Shown here piece after piece: positions 24,329 through 32,607 of a stretch of DNA of 64,000 bases. The stretch is from GWE2-40-63 sp041664345. GTDB taxonomy: Bacteria > Bacteroidota > Bacteroidia > Bacteroidales > SZUA-534. A program made the translations under genes and the position numbers. Under the pieces are notes generated by a model. It saw only the letters and a program-made list of their open reading frames with translations. It was not told where the DNA came from and searched no databases. The stretch covers positions 93,451-157,450 of the forward strand of contig JBAYKX010000006.1 in NCBI GenBank assembly GCA_041664345.1, written 5' to 3'. How positions within the stretch are numbered: position 1 is the first letter of the stretch; every line of letters starts with the position of its first letter.

Positions 24329-26902
24329 ATGAATCGGTATAAAATACTTTCCATCGTTTTGCTCCTATGCTCCATAAGTGCCTTGGCGCAAGTAAACACA
24401 GAGGTAACTGTAGATAAAAGTGGAATCATGAGGTGGCCCGATGGAACCGAGGTAAAAGGCTTTGGCGTAAATTATACCGTGCCTTTTGCCCATGGATACC
24501 GTTTTGCAAAACAAATGGGAATCGATCCTAAAACAGCAATTAAAAACGATGTGTATCATTTTTCCCGTCTGGGATTTGACTTGTACCGCGTGCATGTTTG
24601 GGATACTGAAATCAGCGATACCCTTGGAAACTTAATTGAAAACGAACATTTAGATGCTTTTGATTTTCTCCTGAAAGAATTGAAAGATAAAGGCTTGCAT
24701 ATTGTTATAACACCCATTGCATTTTGGGGAAACGGCTGGCCTGAGCGCGATGAAGCCACTCCCGGATTTTCACATAAATATGGCAAAGACCATTGCCTGA
24801 CTAACCCAGATGCCATAAAAGCACAACAAAACTATTTAATTCAGTTTTTGAATCATGTAAATCCATATACAAAGTTGGCATATAAAGACGATCCGGCAAT
24901 TATTGCCTTCGAAATAAGTAATGAACCCCACCATAAAGGAGAAGCTAGCGGAGTTACCGAATTCATTAAAGGAATGATGGTTGCCATGCAGAAAACAGGG
25001 AATAAAAAACCCATATTTTACAACATCAGCCATGCGGTACATTTTGCCGAGGCTTATTTTCAGGCTGGTATTCAAGGGGGTACCTTTCAGTGGTATCCAA
25101 CTGGATTGGGCTATCAGCGCGAATTACCTGGGAATTTGCTTCCCAATGTAAATGAATACAACATACCCTTCGATGAAACCATTAAAAAATATCATGGGGC
25201 TAAATTGGTGTACGAATTTGATGCTCCCGATGTGGCAAAATCATACATGTATCCGGTAATGGCGCGGAGTTTCAGAGAGGCCGGCATTCAAATTGCCACT
25301 CAATTTGCCTACGATCCTACTTATTCGGCTTACGCAAATACCGAATACAATACCCATTATATGAATCTGGCTTACACCCCACAAAAGGCATTGAGCTTAA
25401 TGATTAGCTCTGAAGTTTTTCACCAAATTCCAATGTACAAAAGCATGGGAACATATCCTCAAAATCTGAGTTTTGAAGGTTTTAGGGTTAACTATAAGGC
25501 CAATCTGGCAGAATACAATTCCAAAAATAAGTTTTTATATACTAATAATACCGATGCAAAACCAATAGATGAGAGCCAGTTGAAACAAATAGCAGGATTT
25601 GGAAATTCGGTTTTGGTGCAATACGATGGACTGGGAGTCTATTTTTTGGATAAAATTGATAACGGAATTTGGCGTTTGGAAGTAATGCCCGATGCTGTTG
25701 CCGTTGATAACCCCTTTGGCCGCAATAGCCCTAAGAAAACGGTGACTGTTATTAATTGGAAAACTCATAAAATGAGCATTCAATTGAACGACCTGAGTTC
25801 AACATTTGATTTGGTGGCCATTAATAGTGGAAACAAATATACAACCAACATTGAAGATGCCACGTTTTTAATACAGCCGGGCACCTATATTTTGAGCAAA
25901 AAAGGAAGTTCCAAAAAATGGACAGCTGACGATAAATGGGGATTTAATAAGCTGAACGATTTTTGCGCACCGCCTACTACTGTTACAAAACCTTGGTTCC
26001 AGCATGAACCTGAAATGGAAGTGTCGGAACAAACCTCGTTGACCGTTTTGGCACAATTCATTTCACCCATTGAGGTTAAGTCAATACAGATTTTCGGATA
26101 TACAAATAGCAAGAAGGAAGTATTCAAAATGGATAAGTTAGGTGGTTATTTGTATTCGGCAACCATCCCAGAACAAATGCTCACAGTAGGTTATTTAAAC
26201 TATACTATAGTTGTGGAACTAATTGATGGCAGTTTCCGAACCTATCCTGCTGATAAAGAGGGTCGCCCGTTTGATTGGGATTTTTACGATAGAAGTACAT
26301 ATCAGGTGCCAGTAGTACCCAAAACAAACCCAATTTACCTTTTTAATGCCTTAAAAGATGCCGATTTGTTGGTTAAGCAATGGCGAAGTACATTCCGTTT
26401 GGTTCCTACTGAAAATGAAGGAGAAGCCGAATACCAAATGAATATTGAAAAATTATTTGAAGTGGATGATGAAAACCTGAATGCAGAACCTATTTACGAT
26501 TATAGCTTTAAACATTTTATCATGGATAAAATAGCAGGCAGAAAAAATGATCTTTCTTCCATGGAGCATCTGGTGTTTAAGGGTAGAGCGTTAAACAACA
26601 AACCTTGCAAAATGCAAATTGCCTTTGTAATGGATGATGGGTCGGCATGCGGAAGTACCTTGGAAATTGGGAATGAAGTGAATGAATATAAAATGTTATT
26701 AGCGACTCTAAAGCCAGTAAAAAAGGTAACGCTACCCAGGCCTTACCCTAGTTTTTTGCCCTACTATTTCAGCCCTACTGTTTCCTCAAGCTTTGATATA
26801 ACTAAGGTTGAAAGCATTCAATTCTCAATTGGACCCGGAATTCCAGAGAATGAACGAAACAACCCGCAAGGAATTGCCATCATTAGTATGTGGCTGAAAT
26901 AG
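24329..26902 (+). CDS. Secreted GH5-like (clan GH-A) glycoside hydrolase
   Basis: An 857-residue exported enzyme with a signal peptide ending ISALAQ. The catalytic (beta/alpha)8 domain (about 30-400) starts RWPDGTEVKGFGVNYTVPF. It shows YRVHVWD, then the acid/base Glu in FEISNEPHHKGE, and a likely nucleophile Glu in KLVYEFDAPDV. The C-terminal half has beta-sandwich segments (about 540-640 and 700-857) that could bind carbohydrate. There is no type IX sorting tail. A mannanase or cellulase-type beta-glycosidase is the likely kind, but the exact substrate is open. It is a single gene, divergent from the lipid operon. Confidence 0.8.
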   Translation: MNRYKILSIVLLLCSISALAQVNTEVTVDKSGIMRWPDGTEVKGFGVNYTVPFAHGYRFAKQMGIDPKTAIKNDVYHFSRLGFDLYRVHVWDTEISDTLGNLIENEHLDAFDFLLKELKDKGLHIVITPIAFWGNGWPERDEATPGFSHKYGKDHCLTNPDAIKAQQNYLIQFLNHVNPYTKLAYKDDPAIIAFEISNEPHHKGEASGVTEFIKGMMVAMQKTGNKKPIFYNISHAVHFAEAYFQAGIQGGTFQWYPTGLGYQRELPGNLLPNVNEYNIPFDETIKKYHGAKLVYEFDAPDVAKSYMYPVMARSFREAGIQIATQFAYDPTYSAYANTEYNTHYMNLAYTPQKALSLMISSEVFHQIPMYKSMGTYPQNLSFEGFRVNYKANLAEYNSKNKFLYTNNTDAKPIDESQLKQIAGFGNSVLVQYDGLGVYFLDKIDNGIWRLEVMPDAVAVDNPFGRNSPKKTVTVINWKTHKMSIQLNDLSSTFDLVAINSGNKYTTNIEDATFLIQPGTYILSKKGSSKKWTADDKWGFNKLNDFCAPPTTVTKPWFQHEPEMEVSEQTSLTVLAQFISPIEVKSIQIFGYTNSKKEVFKMDKLGGYLYSATIPEQMLTVGYLNYTIVVELIDGSFRTYPADKEGRPFDWDFYDRSTYQVPVVPKTNPIYLFNALKDADLLVKQWRSTFRLVPTENEGEAEYQMNIEKLFEVDDENLNAEPIYDYSFKHFIMDKIAGRKNDLSSMEHLVFKGRALNNKPCKMQIAFVMDDGSACGSTLEIGNEVNEYKMLLATLKPVKKVTLPRPYPSFLPYYFSPTVSSSFDITKVESIQFSIGPGIPENERNNPQGIAIISMWLK

Positions 26903-26910
26903 CCATTTAC

Positions 26911-27020
26911 TAATTTAACGTAAGTTCGACAAAACACATTCGCCACTTATAAAATAGTTAAATCATTCATAAAACCATTTGGAATGGTAGAAAATTAGAA
27001 TGATGGAAGAAAAATGAGAA
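26911..27020 (+). repeat. MITE-like family A, partial copy
   Basis: TTTAACGTAAGTTCGACA (about 26914-26931) followed by GGAATGGTAGAAAATTAGAATGATGGAAG (about 26981-27009) matches the left half of the element at 54979-55275. The right inverted repeat was not found. This accounts for much of the 313-base gap 26903-27215, and the remainder shows nothing. Confidence 0.5.
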
Positions 27021-27215
27021 TTTAACCCAAATTGAATGATTTATAAAGGTCAATTGTCAATCAATACACAAACATACGGGGTTTAATAAACACTAACCTT
27101 ACTATTTGAAGTTTTCTTGGTTCTTTTAATTTTATAGGATCAAATATAATCATTACCTCAATACCATGGTCTTCATGTTTTTAATTAAATAGCCAAAACC
27201 GGCTAAAATGAAAAA

Positions 27216-27767
27216 TTAAGTCCAACGGGCTTCAAAAACCGTTCGGCCATTGGTTTTTACCGATTCTGTTATAATAACACTATAAGTTTTGCAGCCGCTA
27301 ATTTCAAGGGCTTTTTGCATCCAACCGGCAATCCTGTATTCCACCACTTCATCAATACCTATGCATTCTGTCATTTCATATCGAACCATCTGTTTCTCGC
27401 GGCCTATTTGAATAATTTTTGAGGGATTATAATAGGCGGGCAAAATGCGCGAACCTCTATCAACAACGTGCTCAGGCGATGAAAATTTTACATACAATTT
27501 ATACACACCATTCAGCGCAACTTGGGCACTATATTGTCCACATTCAAAGGCGGCTTTTTTGATATCGCCCCCATAAAAAAGGTTGGCAATTTTTTGAGTA
27601 GGCTCAACAACAGCCTCTTGCAAAGGATACCATTGGTTTGATAATGTATTTTTAACGATATTTTTAGCAGGTGCAGATAACGAATTAAACCATTCAATAT
27701 ATCCAGAATTATAGTTGTTAATTACAAAATCATTAATCGATTTAACTGCAGTTCCTTTAATTTCCAT
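27216..27767 (-). CDS. Conserved hypothetical protein, resembling DUF2378/TIGR02265
   Basis: A soluble 183-residue protein with no signal peptide. Features include MEIKGTAVKSINDFV, SLSAPAKNIVKNTLSNQWYPL, a glycine/aromatic stretch FYGGDIKKAAFECGQYSAQVALNGVYKLYVKF, and a C-terminal beta region ending TVFEARWT. The spacing of IKG, WYPL, GR/GQYSA and the late acidic 'G-x-m-x-k-A-L-E-x-x-G' segment resembles the DUF2378 family of Myxococcus. That match is from memory and weak. Function is unknown. It is a single gene next to the RAYT remnant. Confidence 0.5.
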   Translation of the reverse strand: MEIKGTAVKSINDFVINNYNSGYIEWFNSLSAPAKNIVKNTLSNQWYPLQEAVVEPTQKIANLFYGGDIKKAAFECGQYSAQVALNGVYKLYVKFSSPEHVVDRGSRILPAYYNPSKIIQIGREKQMVRYEMTECIGIDEVVEYRIAGWMQKALEISGCKTYSVIITESVKTNGRTVFEARWT

Positions 27768-27851
27768 GTAAATTGCTAATTATATTTGGGTGCAAATATA
27801 AATAAAAGTGTATGGCACTTAGGTCATTTTCTTCCAATCGCATAAAAGATT

Positions 27852-28115
27852 TTATTTTAACGTATCATTATCCCATTTTGAAGGGTTGGTTATAATATAA
27901 TCCGATATTTTAAAATAGGTCATTTCGTCCCTGATAATGTGTTCCCAATAATTGCGTTGCCATAATTTTTTATTGAAACGTTGCCACCCAAATTGTTTTA
28001 CACCATGGATGTATTCATTGGTCGTCATGGTTTTAAACCAATCCATTGCATCGCCAATGGTTGCGCCATATTTTTTATTATCAATACCATTTTTCAACCA
28101 TTCGCCCAGAATCGT
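27852..28115 (-). pseudogene. RAYT (REP-associated tyrosine) transposase, C-terminal remnant
   Basis: About 85 residues of the C-terminal part of a Y1/HUH transposase are readable. The diagnostic end is KKLWQRNYWEHIIRDEMTYFKISDYIITNPSKWDND, preceded by YIHGVKQFGWQRF. The N-terminal HUH histidines and the catalytic Tyr region are absent. The frame closes with a stop at 28116-28118 and no catalytic half is found upstream. It cannot move itself. A REP-like hairpin element lies 150 bases away. Confidence 0.75.
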
Positions 28116-28261
28116 TTAATTTCATTCCACCATTTACCACATCCCCAAACAAACACAACCTGTGTTGCACGCAAATGGTTATAAAATACAACAGCCAATA
28201 CCTTTATCCAACTTTTAACTTATGTAACATCGTTAGGTTGATAAGTCCATAGAAAAAACAA

Positions 28262-28346
28262 CACTTAATTAAAATTCATTGGTTGTAGTTCAACCGGCTT
28301 CCGATAGCTATTGAAAATGCTGGGTAATGCGTGGCGGTTAAACGGC
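28262..28346 (-). repeat. REP-like element, copy 2 (beside the RAYT remnant)
   Basis: On the minus strand it reads TTTAACCGCCACGCATTACCCAGC, then the hairpin region CAATAGCTATCGGAAGCCGG and TTGAACTACAACCAATGAA. It matches copy 1 at 16908-16982 over about 75 bases. Its closeness to a RAYT gene fits the known RAYT/REP pairing. Confidence 0.6.
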
Positions 28347-28376
28347 TATTTTTGTTTTTTATCGAATTTACCCAAA

Positions 28377-28545
28377 TTGAGCGATTTGCTATCGCAAATC
28401 TGCTCAATCGACTGAACAATTGTAAGTTTCCACAAATTATCGCTTCACTCAATTTGTGAAAACTAACAATTAATATGTCAGGGTTTTACCTAAGTAAAGC
28501 GCTTTTTCCCCCGAGTCCTCGGGGTCAAATCGCTCAACTTAGGTT
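28377..28545. repeat. Cluster of three long hairpins
   Basis: The first hairpin is TTGAGCGATTTGC (28377-28389) with GCAAATC-T-GCTCAA (28394-28407). The second pairs AATTGTAAGTTTCCACAAATT (28418-28438) with 28451-28471, a 21-base stem with 2 mismatches. The third is a nested ACCTAAGT (28488-28495)...ACTTAGGT (28537-28544) around CCCCGAG-TC-CTCGGGG (28509-28524). The last one overlaps the stop codon of the next gene (28539) and can serve as its terminator. Confidence 0.7.
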
Positions 28546-29162
28546 TTAAACAGCTCATTTTCTACTATTTGTTTGTTAGCAATATCCACATAACCCCGTA
28601 CAAAACGGTTCGACATGGTATAACATAATTTATCATCGGGATTGTATTCGCTTATTCCATAATCTACAAAGGTATCCCTATCCGATTTTATGCCTGATAT
28701 TTTAGCTCCATAATATAATTCTTTAGGAATGCATATTACCATTACATAATTACCATAGTGTTTATATATCTGTAGCTTGTATGTTAAATCAAAAGGGCTG
28801 AAAGAAATTTCCTCTGATGATTTAAAAAAGTCCTCTGAGTATTTAAAACCTTCCTTTAAAATTTTATCAGCAGTTTCTTTCTTGTTGGTAACATGAATAA
28901 ATACTACTGATTCAGCAAAAAGTCCATTTATATATTCTGATATTAAATGAACAGTAGCTTTGGACGGACCCTGTTTAAACAATTCTCTTGAACGAATTAT
29001 CCAGTCTACTAGGGCGACATAATCCAAGTTTTTATCCTGTGCAAAAGCTATGGATAAATCGTTAAAAAGTTTTTTAAACTTACGAATGGTAAGAAATTGC
29101 ATCAACATAATTATCAATGCAGCTAAACCCAAAATAGAAATTATTCCCATTGAATTACTCAT
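28539..29162 (-). CDS. Uncharacterised single-pass membrane protein
   Basis: A 207-residue protein with one N-terminal membrane helix (GIISILGLAALIIMLMQFL), then RKFKKLF and a cytoplasmic-looking domain. That domain contains HVTNKKETADKILKEGFKYSEDFFKS, LTYKLQIYKHYGNYVMVICIPKELY and DTFVDYGISEYN. The HVTN...ILKEGFKYS and 'ICIPKELY' pattern recalls the fold of ADP-ribosyltransferase-like domains, which often start with an H-x-T and a 'GL/GF' helix, but the likeness is weak. Function is unknown. Its stop codon is inside a palindrome, so an element may have shaped the 3' end. Confidence 0.55.
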   Translation of the reverse strand: MSNSMGIISILGLAALIIMLMQFLTIRKFKKLFNDLSIAFAQDKNLDYVALVDWIIRSRELFKQGPSKATVHLISEYINGLFAESVVFIHVTNKKETADKILKEGFKYSEDFFKSSEEISFSPFDLTYKLQIYKHYGNYVMVICIPKELYYGAKISGIKSDRDTFVDYGISEYNPDDKLCYTMSNRFVRGYVDIANKQIVENELFKT

Positions 29163-29368
29163 GGCTTTCGAAGTGTATAAGTTGTTTTTAATTCAGTTAT
29201 GGTTTGTTATTTATGCCCTTCAAAGTAACTCAATGGTTCGCATAAAAAGCGGTTGCGATTTTTGGCGCTACTTTTACAATTTCCAACTTAGTTAATTTCC
29301 TATTCATAATTTCAAGCTTGCACTTCCCCGAAACTGCTTTATTATGCGGTGTTAGCGTTTGTAATTAC

Positions 29369-29995
29369 CTATTCTTTTTGTCCAGCCATAATTGAATTTA
29401 CTGTTGAAGTTTGATAAGCATATTCTACTAACTTAAAAGTGTCCCTTTCATCAAAATCAAACCTAATCCAACCAAAATAATCCAAATTGCCATTTGATAA
29501 TTTGATTCCATAATAATTCGATTTCATAAAATCAAATTCAGTACAATTGTATTTTAAATCGTTGCAATCTGCTTCAAAATATAAAGTAGGTTTATTATAA
29601 AATAAATAAGATTCATCAATTATACTATCTGCTTTAATAGGAAATGGCGATCCGGGAAAGTAGTGCTCACCAATTGTCATGCTGTTTTCACCAAAATCAA
29701 TGCCTATCAAATAATAATAATAAACTGGATCATAGAACCCATTTGGACAATTATAATTTACAATTTTATTAAAAAAAAAGCTTATGCTTTTTAAAATGCT
29801 ATCATTTTCAAAATCGAATCTAATTGTATTATTTTCAATCGAGGTAGGAATAATTACAGTCAATGGCGGATTAAATGAGTTGTAAAAGATTGTAGATTTT
29901 TCCTTATCAATTTTCACATTTTCATCCTTCTTACAACTTTGGTTTATCATAACTAAAGTTGTTAAAATTGCAATAATTAAAGTTGTTTTAGTCAT
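29369..29995 (-). CDS. Predicted lipoprotein of unknown function
   Basis: A 208-residue protein with a lipoprotein signal (TLIIAILTTLVMINQSCKKDE, lipobox Cys at residue 21). The mature chain is rich in Asp, Asn and Tyr with short beta strands (FYNSFNPPLTVIIPTSI, TLYFEADCNDLKYNCTEFDF, LDYFGWIRFDFDERDTF). Four further cysteines are present. No family recognised. It is a single gene at the edge of the accessory region. Confidence 0.6.
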   Translation of the reverse strand: MTKTTLIIAILTTLVMINQSCKKDENVKIDKEKSTIFYNSFNPPLTVIIPTSIENNTIRFDFENDSILKSISFFFNKIVNYNCPNGFYDPVYYYYLIGIDFGENSMTIGEHYFPGSPFPIKADSIIDESYLFYNKPTLYFEADCNDLKYNCTEFDFMKSNYYGIKLSNGNLDYFGWIRFDFDERDTFKLVEYAYQTSTVNSIMAGQKE

Positions 29996-30150
29996 AATCT
30001 GAAGTATTAATTATTATAAACGCTAACTACTGTCTATCCCCACCTTATCTCGTTATACACTCAAATTACCGGTATTATTCCAATAGGTAGGGTTATTTTC
30101 CACAATATAAGCAATAGTTTTTATTCTTTATAAAATCCCATCCTCCATTT

Positions 30151-30213
30151 TCATTGCTTCACCACTTCCACCCATCTGCCGCCTACCCTTCCGTTAATGT
30201 CGTTGTCGTACAT
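30151..30213 (-). pseudogene. Last 20 codons of an alpha-2-macroglobulin copy (distal part of fragment cut by IS110)
   Basis: Reads MYDNDINGRVGGRWVEVVKQ and stop TGA (30151-30153), identical in residues to the end of the intact gene at 34273. It continues the fragment at 31893-32200, from which it is split by the IS110 element. The 3' flank TCCATTTTCA before the stop is also shared with the copy at 33048. The gap 29996-30150 shows nothing else. Confidence 0.85.
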
Positions 30214-30299
30214 TCCCCACATCAGAGTAACCAATTAATTTCTAGTGCTAACGTGAGAGAGTCTCCGATTAAATTTCCACTAAATTTGGAATGACTCTT

Positions 30300-30480
30300 T
30301 GAAAGACCGTTTCTAGCAATGGTACATAATAGTCCGTGCGTTCATTCTGGTTGAAATGTAAAAGCCTCAGAAGTTGTGTTTCTGAGGCTTGTAGATAATT
30401 TCAGTGGTGGCTCGCAACAGCGAAGACCCCGTTCAGAATAATTTTCATTATCAAAGATACATTTCCTTAGAGTCATTTTA
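30300..30480 (+). ncRNA. Candidate IS110 bridge RNA
   Basis: The non-coding left end contains a perfect 11-base stem AAGCCTCAGAA / TTCTGAGGCTT (30362-30372 with 30380-30390, loop GTTGTGT). Flanking segments include GTACAT at 30322-30327, the same as the target's left side, and GCGAAG at 30420-30425, complementary to the target's right side CTTCGC. CAGAAT at 30434-30439 equals the element's right end. These matches are short, and the limits are approximate. The call rests mainly on the known position of bridge RNAs in this group. Confidence 0.5.
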
Positions 30481-30501
30481 ATAACTAAAAAATGATTTAT
30501 T

Positions 30502-31881
30502 ATGACAAGGAAAAAGAAAATGGAATTGGATATTATTAATCCAGATGCTGCGGGAATAGATGTTGGAAGTCGTTCTCACTATGCTGCTGTAGGTCAATCT
30601 TTGGAAGATGTAAAAGAGTTTGGTGTTTACGCCGAAGATTTAACAGCATTGTGTTTATGGTTATTGTCTTTTGGAATTACAACAGTAGCCATGGAATCAA
30701 CAGGGGACTATTGGCAGAACTTATATGCAGAACTAATGAAACATGGCATTGATGTGATATTATGCAATGGTAAATTTACTAAACATCCCAAAGGGAAAAA
30801 GACGGATGTTAAAGATTGTCGGCACATTCAAAAACTACATGCCTTAGGTTTACTCACAAGTAGTTTTTTGCCTGATGAGACAACCGAAAAGCTACGAACA
30901 TATTGCCGTCAAAGAAAAAACTTGATTGCATCAGCATCGGGAGCATCAAGAAAAATGCAGAAATACTTGAAATTTTTAAACTTCCGATTAGACGTTGTGG
31001 TTAAAGACGTTTGTGGACTTACTGGTTTGGCAATTATAGAGGATATTTGCAAAGGGAATCTCGATCCTGAGTCATTATCAAGCCACCGACATTATAATTG
31101 TCGAAAGTCTAAGGAAGAAATAGCAAAAGCCCTTCATAGCAATAATAGGGAGGATTTTCTGTTTGGCTTGAAACAAGAATATCAAGCCTATCAGTTTTTT
31201 CAAAAGCAGATAGTAGCCTGTGATAAGGAAATAGACGTGTTCATAAAAGAAGAATTGAGGAAGACCCCTGAAAAGAAAAAACTAAAAACCACGGATAAGC
31301 CATACAAAAGACAAAATAAGAATGCGATATCAATTAAGAACTTTAACCAAATTGCGTTTCAATATTTTGGAGGAGTTGATTTGATGGCAATTGAAGGGTT
31401 AAGCCATGCTACAGTGCTGTCTATTATGAGTGAAATTGGTCCTGATGGTTTTTATAAATTTGGCACCTCTAAACAATTTGTTTCATGGGCAAGACTGGCA
31501 CCGAACAACAAAATATCAGGAGGTAAAGTTCTAAGTAGCCAAATACCCAAAGGCAGTAATCGATTGAAAATAGCACTAAGGCAAGCTGCCAATGCAATTG
31601 GTAATCTGAAGGATACGCATTTATCTGATTTTTTTAGAAGAGTTGCTTTTAGAAAAGGTAGGCAAGCAGCTGTTAGTGCAACAGCAAGAAAATTGGGAGT
31701 AATTATATGGACCATGGTGGTTAAACAAGTACCATATAATCCACCATCAGAATATTTGTTCCTTGACCAAAAAAGAAAAATTGCAGTAGCCAAAAGGATT
31801 ATGAAAAACATTGTTAAATTTGACTTAAAACCTGACGATATTGGATTTGGTAACTCATTGATTCCCAATTACAATTTTTAA
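30502..31881 (+). CDS. IS110-family transposase (DEDD recombinase)
   Basis: A 459-residue recombinase. The N-terminal RuvC-like DEDD domain shows GIDVGSRSHYAAV (Asp), VAMESTGDYW (Glu) and GKKTDVKDCRHIQKL (DxxD). The C-terminal transposase_20 domain contains LMAIEGLSHATVLSIMSEIG, FVSWARLAPNNKISGGK and GSNRLKIALRQAAN, with a serine suited to nucleophile. The gene is full length with no frameshift, so the element may be active. It reads opposite to the gene fragment it interrupts. Confidence 0.94.
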   Translation: MTRKKKMELDIINPDAAGIDVGSRSHYAAVGQSLEDVKEFGVYAEDLTALCLWLLSFGITTVAMESTGDYWQNLYAELMKHGIDVILCNGKFTKHPKGKKTDVKDCRHIQKLHALGLLTSSFLPDETTEKLRTYCRQRKNLIASASGASRKMQKYLKFLNFRLDVVVKDVCGLTGLAIIEDICKGNLDPESLSSHRHYNCRKSKEEIAKALHSNNREDFLFGLKQEYQAYQFFQKQIVACDKEIDVFIKEELRKTPEKKKLKTTDKPYKRQNKNAISIKNFNQIAFQYFGGVDLMAIEGLSHATVLSIMSEIGPDGFYKFGTSKQFVSWARLAPNNKISGGKVLSSQIPKGSNRLKIALRQAANAIGNLKDTHLSDFFRRVAFRKGRQAAVSATARKLGVIIWTMVVKQVPYNPPSEYLFLDQKRKIAVAKRIMKNIVKFDLKPDDIGFGNSLIPNYNF

Positions 31882-31892
31882 CGTTAGTCAGA

Positions 31893-32200
31893 ATGGCTTC
31901 GCAATACACGGTGGGCAAATAAAACTTGCCTACATAAGCTGCATTTAGTAGCACCCGGTAGGTGCAGGCTTCGCCGGTGCCAATGTCAAAATAGGAATAA
32001 ACCCTGTCGTCGCGAATGTCCATGTAGCGGGGAATGTCCTTGGTTAAGGTGGAGGTGTTTTCTTCCATGTGCAGGTTCCGTATTTCCCAGCCCGATGAAA
32101 ATATCTGGGTCAAGGCTATTTCTTTATAGGCGTTCCGTATTCCGGGATGTTCCATGCGCACTTCAGCTAAAAAGTCGGTGCCTTGGGTAATCACAGCCGG
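31893..32200 (-). pseudogene. C-terminal fragment of a second alpha-2-macroglobulin gene (proximal part)
   Basis: About 103 codons from NPAVITQGTDFLAEVR to YLPTVYCEA are readable. They match the C-terminus of the intact protein at 34273-39858 with about eight substitutions, although many third bases differ. The homology starts abruptly a few bases after the HEPN gene stop (32215). It breaks at the IS110 insertion, after which the last 20 codons lie at 30151-30213. No upstream part of this gene copy remains nearby. Confidence 0.88.
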
Positions 32201-32214
32201 ATTGCACATAATGG

Positions 32215-32607
32215 CTATTCCTTAATAAGAGCCTCAATTGTTTCTATGAATAACTTCGACGGATTGTATAATCTGAGAACGGTATCTTCATCGAAGTCAA
32301 AGAAATCATTATAATCTCCTTTTTGGCGTTTTTCAAATAATTCGGTGTAGTGCTTAGCTAATTTTTTATCAATTTTTCCATTTTGAACAAATAGTTGTCC
32401 AAATTTTTGCCTACAACCGGAATGACTTGAAGTATCTATCCCATGTTTTACAAGTAATGCTCCAACAGCATAAAAACAAGCATAGTACAATCTATTTATT
32501 GAGGTATTCCAATATCCATTTTGAATTAATATTTCAACCTCCAAAATAGTATCCTTTGCTCTTTGAATCCTATATTGCACATAATCTTCAGGTTGATAAT
32601 TACTCAT
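32215..32607 (-). CDS. HEPN-domain protein, toxin-type partner of a MNT antitoxin
   Basis: A 130-residue helical HEPN protein. It has QYRIQRAKDTILEVEILIQNGYWNTSINRLYYACFYAVGALLV, followed by HYTELFEKRQKGDYNDFFDFDED. HEPN toxins of this kind are RNases or targets of AMP transfer by their MNT partner. The usual RX4-6H ribonuclease motif is not seen, so cleavage activity is doubtful. The gene overlaps the MNT gene by 4 bases (ATGA), which shows translational coupling. It lies between two alpha-2-macroglobulin 3'-end copies. Confidence 0.87.
   Translation of the reverse strand: MSNYQPEDYVQYRIQRAKDTILEVEILIQNGYWNTSINRLYYACFYAVGALLVKHGIDTSSHSGCRQKFGQLFVQNGKIDKKLAKHYTELFEKRQKGDYNDFFDFDEDTVLRLYNPSKLFIETIEALIKE

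Larger units (their letters stand above)
30214..31892 (+). mobile_element. IS110-family insertion sequence
   Basis: An element of about 1.68 kb whose limits are set by the interrupted gene fragment: the sequence ...GTCGTACAT ends at 30213 and resumes as ATGGCTTCGC at 31893. The dinucleotide AT occurs at both junctions, fitting a 2-base core. It has a long non-coding left part (30214-30501), one transposase gene, and only about 11 bases after the stop. This layout is that of the IS110 group, where a guide RNA is made from the left end. No terminal inverted repeats are obvious, as expected. Confidence 0.88.

Noticed and set aside
27981..28252. Plus-strand open frames over the RAYT remnant
   Set aside because: They are antisense to recognisable transposase sequence and contain no domains of their own.
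31452..31868. 138-codon minus-strand frame inside IS110
   Set aside because: It is antisense to the conserved transposase C-terminal domain and has no known counterpart.
31814..32209. Single 131-codon open frame joining the A2M fragment to sequence inside IS110
   Set aside because: The first part is the A2M fragment and the last ~25 codons are antisense to the transposase end; the fusion is a by-product of the insertion, not a gene.
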